From: Dyadobacter sp.
Lineage (GTDB): Bacteria; Bacteroidota; Bacteroidia; Cytophagales; Spirosomataceae
Assembly (NCBI RefSeq): GCF_017744695.1
Contig: NZ_JAGIAS010000002.1
Coordinates: 1 to 64,000, forward strand
Direction of reading: 5' to 3'
Length of the DNA stretch: 64,000 bases
Positions 1-7,185 of the stretch are shown here, piece by piece. The notes under the pieces are model-generated. The model saw nothing but the letters and a program-made list of their open reading frames with translations. It was not told the origin of the DNA and searched no databases. The first letter of the stretch is position 1, and every line of letters starts with the position of its first letter. A program made the translations under genes and the position numbers.

Positions 1-1
1 G

Positions 2-157
2 ATTCAACACCGTTGGCAGGCGCTGGATCAAGAAAATCAGGCTATTGAAGACGCCAGGCAATCCGGCTTGGTTTACCAGCCTGAGATTCTCGCCAATGGG
101 GATACACTTAAACAGCTGCTGGTCAGGTGGATATTGCGGACCAAATTGACCGCTTGA
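2..157 (+). CDS. C-terminal end of an unrecognised protein (partial)
   Basis: An open frame enters from the left edge and ends at TGA 155-157, giving 51 residues. It is hydrophilic and looks helical, with a run of Gln, Glu and Asp (QALDQENQAIEDARQSG) and a basic end (VRWILRTKLTA). No start is visible, so the gene begins outside the window. I do not recognise the family. Amino-acid composition and lack of stops suggest real coding sequence, but the piece is short and could be chance. Confidence 0.4.
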   Translation: MQHRWQALDQENQAIEDARQSGLVYQPEILANGDTLKQLLVRWILRTKLTA

Positions 158-328
158 TTCGGATGAAATTGCTCTGTGGGTACCGAGGCAAAACTGACCA
201 CCCCTTCATTCGTAAAACCACCGTACCCGTTTCCGGGTTCCAATATAAAAGCATGTAATAGCCTGATGCAAGCGATTGTAATTTAGTGCTTCCCTCGTCA
301 GTGTCCCGCTCGACCGAGTTGGCTATTT

Positions 329-363
329 GTAGCAATAACCGGCTGTGCCCTGGTTATTGCTAC
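329..363. repeat. Perfect 12-bp inverted repeat in the gap 158-480
   Basis: The arms GTAGCAATAACC (329-340) and GGTTATTGCTAC (352-363) are exact reverse complements around an 11-base loop. No T-run follows on the plus strand, so it is a weak terminator candidate for the partial gene ending at 157. It could also be a binding site or transcript hairpin. The rest of the 323-base gap holds no gene I can support. Confidence 0.45.
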
Positions 364-480
364 GGAACTTTGAGAATAACCAATTTCAAAAAAAACACAT
401 ATACATGCTACCGCACAACCTCAGCAAGCCGTCTTGTTAGTAAATCGTCACCTATCTTTTGAATTTAGGCTTTGTATGAA

Positions 481-1425
481 ATGATTAACAGACATGTCTC
501 TACTTGCTATTTGTTAATTGCAGTGCTTTTAAGCGGATGTAACTCCGTAAAAGAGCCCCAACCTGGTCCTCAATCTGAGGAAATCCCGCAAGAGGTGGCT
601 TCAAATGTTTACAACCTTTTTCCTGGTGCGACCGAATTGGTGGCCAGGACATTTATCCGTGATAAAGTCTGGAAAGTGAATTTCAAGCAAGATCACTCAC
701 AATTCGTTTCCGTGTTAAATAAGACTCAGCGCTTGGCGCATGCTAAACTGTTAGATGAGCAGGTTCCGGAGACACTTCGTCGGATTGCGGACAGCCAATT
801 GATTCAAGGCGGCACGTATACAAATTTTAGGGAAGATGATTCCTCGCCTGGATATCCTCAGCAGTTTTGTGCGGAATACCGTTGGAACAATCAGAACTTC
901 ACCATTCGTTGGGTCAATTCAGTTGATGATTGGTCGAGCCTTGATAAGGCTATTTACATGTTCCCGGAAACGGAACTGACCTACTATTCCTCCTACGAAG
1001 AACTCCCCGATAAAATACAAAGTTTGCTCATACCTCGGTACTTTCAGCCTGGTGGCGCGAAAGTCTATGTGCGAAACGGTACTCCATCCGTATTCGCAGT
1101 GGGTGGACTAACGACTTCTCTCTCCTATAATGACATGCTCATCGACGATACAGGGAAAGTATTTTTTTCCATGATGGGCAACATTGAATACTATAACGCA
1201 CTTGACGAATTCCCTAAAAAGATTCGAGACTATATCAAAAATAATACCGCCTACGCGCCGATGGTTTATCGCTACGGTTTGCGCTTTGAAGACGGGCCAT
1301 TCGGTGGGTATCGGGTGGACCTTACACCGGCCCAGGTCATGTTAAGCAGGCAAGAAGTAAATCTGTATTTTGACAAGGACGGCAATCTGGTCGAAACCTA
1401 TTTTACGGCGCTTTTTAGGCAGTAG
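481..1425 (+). CDS. PepSY-like (BLIP-fold) lipoprotein
   Basis: A 314-residue secreted lipoprotein. The ATG at 481 is preferred to the in-frame TTG at 472 because it gives a clean lipoprotein signal (MINRHVSTCYLLIAVLLSGC, lipobox LLSGC). The mature part has repeated units of a type common in Bacteroidota PepSY-like proteins. They begin with a helix such as VASNVYNLFPGA, LPDKIQSLLIPRYF or FPKKIRDYIKNN, followed by strands ending in a D-DGN or D-TGK turn (DKDGNLVET, DDTGKVFFS). Such proteins sit on the periplasmic or outer-membrane side; their ligands are mostly unknown. It is followed 87 bases later by an ECF sigma factor gene, which may control this envelope cluster. The fold is inferred from pattern only. 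Confidence 0.65.
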   Translation: MINRHVSTCYLLIAVLLSGCNSVKEPQPGPQSEEIPQEVASNVYNLFPGATELVARTFIRDKVWKVNFKQDHSQFVSVLNKTQRLAHAKLLDEQVPETLRRIADSQLIQGGTYTNFREDDSSPGYPQQFCAEYRWNNQNFTIRWVNSVDDWSSLDKAIYMFPETELTYYSSYEELPDKIQSLLIPRYFQPGGAKVYVRNGTPSVFAVGGLTTSLSYNDMLIDDTGKVFFSMMGNIEYYNALDEFPKKIRDYIKNNTAYAPMVYRYGLRFEDGPFGGYRVDLTPAQVMLSRQEVNLYFDKDGNLVETYFTALFRQ

Positions 1426-1512
1426 ATACCGGCTTGAACATCACCAAATTCTTCTATCAATCTGTCGTAATGGACTTACCCCTTCACATTACGGCGAAAC
1501 GAAGCAAACTGA

Positions 1513-2109
1513 ATGCTTTTTAGAAAAAAGAAAAGATATCAATCAATCGAGGAGTTGGTCATAGGCTGTCAGAAGTCGGAAGCCAGTGCACAAAGTATGC
1601 TTTATGAAATGTACAAAAAGCGAATGATGAGCATTTGCCAACGGTACGCCAGGACGTCAATGGAGGGTGATGAGATTTTTCAGGACGCGTTTGTGAAAGT
1701 TTTTAAGAATATAGGAGAATTAAGAAATATATCAGCGGTCGATGGTTGGATAAAAATGATCGTCATCCGGACGGCCATTGACTACTATAATCGTACTACT
1801 AAGCAGCAACTTATGCTGGCACCGATGGAAAGTACGGAGATTTCGTTGGAATCGGAGGACTACAAAAGGATCCTATCGGATATTGATATGCAAAAATTGT
1901 TGGAGATAATAAGAAGTCTGCCTAATGGCTATCGCACCGTGATTAACTTACATCATATCGATGGTTATACACACGAGGAAATTGGCGAAATGCTTTCGAT
2001 TAGTCCAGGCACCTCCAAATCCCAAACGGTACGTGGTCGCAACCTCTTATTAAGAAAATTGGAAGAACAAGGAATTATCGAACATGACAGACTCGGAAGA
2101 AAATCTTGA
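1513..2109 (+). CDS. ECF-type RNA polymerase sigma-70 factor
   Basis: A 198-residue ECF sigma factor. Region 2 lies at about residues 25-95 (YARTSMEGDEIFQDAFVKVF, then the IRTAIDYYNR segment). Region 4 lies at about 130-185, with LPNGYRTVINLHHIDGYTHE and a helix-turn-helix (IGEMLSISPGTSKSQTVRGR). It would direct polymerase to a small regulon. Its last 26 bases overlap the next gene, which has an N-terminal cytoplasmic segment and one membrane span, so the two are probably a sigma/anti-sigma pair. A related factor is encoded at 27203-27787; they share the RYAR/RFAR, YxxRGRNLL and DGY-H motifs. Confidence 0.9.
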   Translation: MLFRKKKRYQSIEELVIGCQKSEASAQSMLYEMYKKRMMSICQRYARTSMEGDEIFQDAFVKVFKNIGELRNISAVDGWIKMIVIRTAIDYYNRTTKQQLMLAPMESTEISLESEDYKRILSDIDMQKLLEIIRSLPNGYRTVINLHHIDGYTHEEIGEMLSISPGTSKSQTVRGRNLLLRKLEEQGIIEHDRLGRKS

Positions 2110-3325
2110 TGACATCCTTCGAAGGGGACTTCAGTCGCGGTTTGACAAAGAAGAAGCGGAAGTCAAACCTGGGCTCTACAAAAGTATTTATGATCGTCTG
2201 CATCCTGATAAAAATACGGCTGTTTGGTATTTGCTGGGAGCAGTTTTGCTGATTGCCTGGGTTGTTGGAGGATCAATTACCAGAAAGTATCGGGCAGTGC
2301 TCAGACCTTCTGCGCAACAGCTCGACAAGCAAGCAAGTGTTTCTCCGATGAAGCAAACGGGGATAATTGAAAGCGCGGAACGCAACGTATTACCTGATAG
2401 TAGTTTACATGCAACGCTGCGGTCCGAAGCAAATCAACAGCATTTTGTATATCCGAAACATCCTCGGCCTGATGTCCACCAGGGTAATTCACGGGAGCTT
2501 GGATCTGACCTTATCGAAGCAGAGGCGATTGAACAGCTCCTGGTACCAGATATGCCGGAAGGCCCTGCTCAATCCGATGAAATTATAAGAGAGCCTGCTA
2601 TACTAGGAATCGCATCGTTACATCCAGTCGGTATCAAACCTTATCCAGTTTTGCTAAAACTCCCTTCTGTGTTTGTGGTTGCAGATACGGGATTTCGGGG
2701 AAACACTTATACGCAAGGCGATATCAAATGGATTTTTCTGGCGAATTCGTCTCAAACTTTTCTGACGCTTGATGCCCGCCCAAGCCAGGGATTATATCAA
2801 AATTTTCGCTTTGCTCCTATTTGGTCGGCTAAATCCAAGGCGGTGAGAATCGCTGCCGGAATTGAGAAAAATGATATTCAGATACTTGCAGGATACACTT
2901 ATCGCCGGAACTGGATTTATTATGAATTAGGTACCGAGGAATTTGATATCCGGCCTGATGGCAAGAATGGCTACCAGGTTCGACGCAAAGGTATGGCACA
3001 AATGTATGATGAAGCAATTCATACTGCGGGGGTAGGGATAAATAAGGTTACCCACTTTAAAACAGGTTTTTTCAGAGATTATGAAGCAATTACCGGCATT
3101 CAGTACCAGACAACGCTTCATAAGGACTCACAACATTTTCTATCCGTAAATGCATCACTGAGTAGACAAATTAGGATCGGCGACCGGAGTGTTATTTCAA
3201 TCGGGCCGTTTATTGAATACGGTCTCAACAGACAGCGTATTAGTGGGCTAGACTGGCAATATCGACCATATCAATTCGGTGTTTCTTTAATGAACAAACT
3301 AAATCATCTAAAAACCAACAAGTAA
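2084..3325 (+). CDS. Probable anti-sigma/outer-membrane beta-barrel fusion protein
   Basis: A 413-residue protein overlapping the sigma gene by 26 bases. Residues 1-45 are charged and cytoplasmic in character (TDSEENLDDILRRGLQSRFD). One membrane span follows at about 47-66 (AVWYLLGAVLLIAWVVGG). A long polar Ser/Pro/Gln linker follows. The last 210 residues have alternating beta-strand character like the PorT/OmpA-like barrels of Bacteroidota (VRIAAGIEKNDIQILAGYTY, then GDRSVISIGPFIEYGLN). This layout is common directly after ECF sigma genes in the phylum. The anti-sigma role is inferred from position and topology, since no zinc-binding ZAS motif is visible. Confidence 0.6.
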   Translation: MTDSEENLDDILRRGLQSRFDKEEAEVKPGLYKSIYDRLHPDKNTAVWYLLGAVLLIAWVVGGSITRKYRAVLRPSAQQLDKQASVSPMKQTGIIESAERNVLPDSSLHATLRSEANQQHFVYPKHPRPDVHQGNSRELGSDLIEAEAIEQLLVPDMPEGPAQSDEIIREPAILGIASLHPVGIKPYPVLLKLPSVFVVADTGFRGNTYTQGDIKWIFLANSSQTFLTLDARPSQGLYQNFRFAPIWSAKSKAVRIAAGIEKNDIQILAGYTYRRNWIYYELGTEEFDIRPDGKNGYQVRRKGMAQMYDEAIHTAGVGINKVTHFKTGFFRDYEAITGIQYQTTLHKDSQHFLSVNASLSRQIRIGDRSVISIGPFIEYGLNRQRISGLDWQYRPYQFGVSLMNKLNHLKTNK

Positions 3326-3331
3326 GCCAGT

Positions 3332-4546
3332 ATGTCCAGAATTTATAAAATTTCAACGTTTTTAATCATGATGTCGGTAGTCATTCTATACGGCTGTGAT
3401 AAGAAAAAGAGTGATGTATCTCCTAATGAAGACGAAATGGAGAGTATGGTCATCGTAGCTTTAAACAACAAGACTTTGTCCTTGGATGGGCGAACGGGAA
3501 CTATTAAATGGGAAATCAACAAGGTCGGGAAGTTCGGAGTGGGGAACAGAAAGCTTTACATGGAAGCCGGCGATCGTTACAGGCTTAACAACCCAAATGA
3601 TACTACGGCGCTCTACGCAATGCCAGATACAATGAAAAACCTGTTTATTCTGGATGGGTTCAACGGGAAAGCGATTTGGGCTAAAAATACACTGTTAAGG
3701 CCCAATTTCGTCCACGTTTGCTGTACACCCTCAGAGCAAAGCGAACTTATTGGCATTGCAGGAGATATTGCATTATTCCATTCAAAACGCACCGATGCGG
3801 TTGAGTATAACCATTCGAAAGCCATTTACGCCTATGATTTGACGGCGGAAAAGATCAAATGGGTGGTCCTGATTGAAGATATGGTTTATCCGTCCCTGAT
3901 CAATGGCAAAATACAGGTGGATGCTCCATTTAGCCATGAATGCTATTTTTTAGATGTACAAACGGGTAAGGAAATACAGAAGTATAGCTCGGATTCACCG
4001 CATATGATTTCCGGCGGATATTTTTTTAGCATAAAAAATGCCGAAACTTTGATTGCAATAGATGAAATATCTAAGGAAGTCAAATGGGAGTTCCACGACG
4101 AGAATGGTGGGCCAGCCTCGAACGGTTCGTTTGTGGCGGGGGATAATGGTGTGTATTACGGAACCGATTGGGGAATGATCTATGGTGTAGACAAAAAGAC
4201 AGGCGTCAAAAAATGGGAATTCAAAACCGATCGACAGGACTTTATAGGCGAAGGGCGATTTTGGGAAGGCATGGTCATTTTCCCGGCGCGGGAAGGAAGG
4301 ATATATGCCCTGGATTCCGAGACTGGTCAACTTAAATGGCGGGCGTGGGTTGGAGACGGGATATGGGAGTATCCGTCTCGTCTGACTATCAAAAACGGCC
4401 GAATCTTCACAAGTATTTCCGGGAAAAGACTTTTCTGTCTGGATGCTAAGACGGGTAAAAAGAAATGGGATTTCAATTTTACCACACCACAATATTACGG
4501 GGTCGTTAATTTCTGGATCTTTGACAAAATAGAGTTGGATTTTTAA
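3332..4546 (+). CDS. PQQ-type beta-propeller lipoprotein
   Basis: A 404-residue lipoprotein starting 6 bases after the preceding stop, so probably in the same transcript. The signal ends in a plausible lipobox (VVILYGC) followed by DKKKSD. The mature protein is a quinoprotein-like propeller. It has repeated blade signatures of the form ALD-xTG-xxKW (LSLDGRTGTIKWEIN, YGVDKKTGVKKWEFK, YALDSETGQLKWRA, FCLDAKTGKKKWDF). Such proteins bind partners or cofactors outside the cytoplasm. No enzyme residues for an alcohol dehydrogenase are evident, so a scaffold or BamB-like role is more likely. A broken partial copy of this gene lies at 5457-5807. Confidence 0.8.
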   Translation: MSRIYKISTFLIMMSVVILYGCDKKKSDVSPNEDEMESMVIVALNNKTLSLDGRTGTIKWEINKVGKFGVGNRKLYMEAGDRYRLNNPNDTTALYAMPDTMKNLFILDGFNGKAIWAKNTLLRPNFVHVCCTPSEQSELIGIAGDIALFHSKRTDAVEYNHSKAIYAYDLTAEKIKWVVLIEDMVYPSLINGKIQVDAPFSHECYFLDVQTGKEIQKYSSDSPHMISGGYFFSIKNAETLIAIDEISKEVKWEFHDENGGPASNGSFVAGDNGVYYGTDWGMIYGVDKKTGVKKWEFKTDRQDFIGEGRFWEGMVIFPAREGRIYALDSETGQLKWRAWVGDGIWEYPSRLTIKNGRIFTSISGKRLFCLDAKTGKKKWDFNFTTPQYYGVVNFWIFDKIELDF

Positions 4547-4808
4547 GGTGAAGATTCAGGTAGTTAACTTTGGAATATAGCTCGAAAGGCCCAAGATTTC
4601 AATTGGACTTAGAAAGTTGTTAATGGTGTCCATACGCGGTGGGTTAGTATATGTGTAGAACAAGTACTTATGTGCTGTTTAACCTGGGATTAATACGGGA
4701 TCTGGTGCAGGCTCAATATTTAGCTAATTCTATAACAATTTTCGGGCCTTCCATACGCTTTTCTAAAAAGCCAAATAACATTCATGCAGTACCATCAAAC
4801 ACCAATTC

Positions 4809-5246
4809 ATGAAACAACAAATTGTCTCCCTTATTGCATGCGTATTATTGTTAGCTGCATGCTCAAAAGACCCTAAGCCGGACCGGGCGACACCATTTAT
4901 CGGAAGTTGGAGAACAGAGCTTGCAGACTCTAGTTTTGTTACTTTTCAGACATTTTGGAAAATCGAACGAAGTGGTCCGAATATGGTAAAAATCGCCACC
5001 ACAGATAGCGTCGTGTCTAGAATGGAAGACTTTATTCCTTCTTTTGCGGTTGAAAGACAGGTGTATAACGTAAGAATAGACGAATCCGACGACATGATAC
5101 TAAATTATTCAAGAGCCAGCCCTAGCACAATTTTTACGTATGCGGGAACGGCAAGCATTGTCGACGGTAAGTTAATCGCCAAAATTCAAGAAACGAGTGG
5201 CATCGATGGATCTACATGGTCCAAAACTACAGTATTCCATAAATAG
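4809..5246 (+). CDS. Small lipoprotein of unknown function
   Basis: A 145-residue protein with a classical lipoprotein signal (lipobox LLAAC, followed by SKDPKP). The mature part begins FIGSWRTEL, the GSW start typical of lipocalin-like small domains of Bacteroidota, and continues as alternating strands ending in WSKTTVFHK. No catalytic residues are apparent. It stands alone, 262 bases after the propeller gene and before the broken propeller copy. The gap before it (4547-4808) shows no recognisable element. Confidence 0.65.
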   Translation: MKQQIVSLIACVLLLAACSKDPKPDRATPFIGSWRTELADSSFVTFQTFWKIERSGPNMVKIATTDSVVSRMEDFIPSFAVERQVYNVRIDESDDMILNYSRASPSTIFTYAGTASIVDGKLIAKIQETSGIDGSTWSKTTVFHK

Positions 5247-5456
5247 CTTATTGAGTCGCAGTAGTTCCAGGCACTGGTACTTTAGTGCATCCTCAGCGAT
5301 CATAGCTAGATCTCTGAGGGTAGGAGTCCGCCGCCGATGAGGAAAGCGAGGCTTATCGCAATTACCTCATTAGGATAGTGTGATGCAGCGGGATGGCTGA
5401 CTACCAGGTCTATGCGAACTAAATTTCAATATGCTACTTAACCAAGGCTAATTTCT

Positions 5457-5807
5457 ATGAGCGTCTTACCCAAATGGCAACAGGTGATTCTTTCCCTTCC
5501 CTGTCGTCCCTGGTTTTTTCATGTAAAAGAAGGAACAATGTCGTTCCCGAGCCGATTCGTTGGTCAGGTGTATGCACTTGATAGAGAGACCAGCGTCCTT
5601 TCGTGGAAAGTAAGGACAGGAGACGGAATTTGAGAGTATCCCAGAAAAGTGATGGTAAGAAGCAATTTCGTGTACATTTTGATTGGCGAGAAAACGCTCT
5701 TAGTGCTCGATAAAAAATCCGGTGAAAAACGATGGGAATTCACCTCGCCTGACTTCAATTACCCCATTTTGGATGTGTTTGATGAAAATGAGCTGGACTT
5801 TGAGTAA
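5457..5807 (+). pseudogene. Truncated copy of the PQQ beta-propeller lipoprotein
   Basis: One continuous frame from 5457 to TAA 5805-5807, broken by TGA at 5631-5633, matches the last third of the intact propeller gene at 3332-4546. Aligned pieces include YALDRETSVLSW against YALDSETGQLKW, TGDGI-stop-EYP against VGDGIWEYP, and FDENELDFE against FDKIELDF. The stop sits exactly where the intact gene has Trp (TGG to TGA). The 5' two thirds are missing. This is the remnant of a tandem duplication or of a second family member, now non-functional unless the TGA is read through. Confidence 0.8.
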
Positions 5808-5987
5808 AATGCCTAGTGTCAAAGGTAATTGTCCCACGTTAGGGGCGACCGCTTGTAAGCCTGTATTCCATAGATTTGCGCTTCTGTGGGGCAAAAAATT
5901 GTGGTAGGATGAAGTTTTGCACTTGACGCAACAAAAAGGCGTCCAAGTATTTTGTAAGTTCTCACCATTTTTTGTGTTTGACTTCTG

Positions 5988-6428
5988 ATGAAAAAGGCAA
6001 TGTACTTTGCTTGCTTACTTACTCTTGGCTGTTCTCCTATGCGGGTTCTTCTCCCTAGAACAGACTCAAAATCGTTTAAGAGCATAGATTTCTGCGAATT
6101 GCCGAAGCATAAAGGTGATTTGGTGTGTGTCAAAGGGAGGTATTCTGGTGTTGAAGAATATTGGTCATTTAAAACTACAAGTGTAAACGGATGTCCCGAT
6201 AAGTTGGATGTAGAATTGAACCTGCAAGAGATGAAGTATGCCAAGCTAGGGTTTGACCGTAAATCCAATCGGGTACATAATAACTATATGAACAGCTACC
6301 TTCTTATTGAAGTCATTGGGACTTACTCCGATCAGGAAAAGGAATATGGTCACCTGGGACATAACAATTCAGTATTTGTCGTACAAGAGATAGTCAGTGT
6401 AACTGTAAAAAGAAGCAAGACGTTTTGA
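5988..6428 (+). CDS. Small lipoprotein of unknown function
   Basis: A 146-residue protein whose N-terminus is a short lipoprotein signal (MYFACLLTLGC). The mature part begins with a segment of the form ICELP-xxxGD-V-VKGRYSG (here DFCELPKHKGDLVCVKGRYS), followed by VELNLQEMKYAKLGF and a VEVIGTYSDQ-like strand. The pattern GD-V-VKG-Y suggests an OB-like beta-barrel, but I do not recognise a named family. It is the last coding unit before a 750-base gene-poor stretch. Confidence 0.6.
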   Translation: MKKAMYFACLLTLGCSPMRVLLPRTDSKSFKSIDFCELPKHKGDLVCVKGRYSGVEEYWSFKTTSVNGCPDKLDVELNLQEMKYAKLGFDRKSNRVHNNYMNSYLLIEVIGTYSDQEKEYGHLGHNNSVFVVQEIVSVTVKRSKTF

Positions 6429-7159
6429 TTCGAGAAGGTGGGACGGAAACGTCGGGTGGCGTCGAGTATCTCATTCTCTCGCCGTCGAAACGCGGCAAAT
6501 ATGTATTCGGAAAGTCCTATGAATTCGACTCGCGACGAAAATTGGTCAAAGGCCCTTGCAGAGGAAAAATTGATCCAAAAACGTTACAGAAAGGTCTTAA
6601 TGTGCGCCCAAAGGGTCAATTATGGGTATTTGGAGTCAGAAAGCGCTCCAAAGAGTCAAAAAGGAATCCAGAAAAATCAATTAAAGGAAAAATTGAGCCA
6701 GAAACGGTCAGGAAAGATCCTGCACGGTGGTTTTCTCCTTAGCCAGCTATCGCCGGTACGTCGCAAAAAGCGACTCCCCGGCGGGAGCTGGCCATGGGAA
6801 AACCCCTGGACCCCTGCTATTCGCCTCCTGGCTCATAGCTTGCGGATGAGTTAGAATATTGATTAACCCAGATTTCACGTAGAGAGGCCAACTAGCAGTT
6901 TTTGTTATGGTCTCGGATGGGATTGCAAAATGTTGACGAAAGTGATTGAATGTCAGCTGTACTGTTACGTAGACCTGATCGAGCGGCGTTCATTTTGCAA
7001 GCTCAGAGAGTTAACACGTTCTTCAGTACCCATGTGTGAATGGTGGGGCTTTCTTAAGTACTGTGATTCAACCTATCCAAGAAATCACAAGCGTTTACGA
7101 TATCCTCAAAAATCAATTTGCTCGTTTAAAAGCACCTGCCTATCTTGGATCAGCTTAGC
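6429..7159. other. Gene-poor stretch with degenerate repeats
   Basis: No gene can be supported here. The open frames are very basic or cysteine-rich and do not look like folded proteins. Two related segments about 37 bases long, beginning AGGAAAAATTGA near 6562 and 6684, agree at roughly three quarters of positions and may be remains of a duplication. A long nested hairpin at 6742-6792 is listed separately. The stretch looks like decayed sequence inside the island. Confidence 0.4.
6742..6792. repeat. Nested 51-base hairpin
   Basis: The outer arms GCCAGCTATCGCCGG (6742-6756) and CCGGCGGGAGCTGGC (6778-6792) pair at 13 of 15 positions. Inside them GTCGC (6760-6764) and GCGAC (6770-6774) pair around an AAAAA loop. 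The whole would fold as one long stem with two symmetric 3-base internal bulges. There is no T-run after it, so a simple rho-independent terminator is unlikely. Candidates are a REP-like element, an RNA hairpin or a recombination site. Confidence 0.55.
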
Positions 7160-7167
7160 TAAATTTG
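7160..7167 (+). promoter_or_regulatory. Bacteroidota -7 box for the FtsX-type permease
   Basis: TAAATTTG matches the TAnnTTTG -7 consensus exactly and lies 18 bases before the ATG at 7186. No TTG stands at the ideal 19-base distance, so the -33 element is weak. A start of transcription a few bases downstream would exclude the in-frame upstream ATG at 7165. Confidence 0.45.
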
Positions 7168-7185
7168 CACTTCGCGACAAACTAT

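Noticed and set aside
123..335. Minus-strand open frame of 70 codons in the first gap
   Set aside because: Overlaps the partial plus-strand coding end and the 329-363 hairpin, has no signal or family pattern and no visible promoter.
6425..6854. Overlapping basic open frames after the lipoprotein at 5988
   Set aside because: Both frames are low in hydrophobic residues, contain the degenerate repeat and run towards a hairpin; not protein-like.
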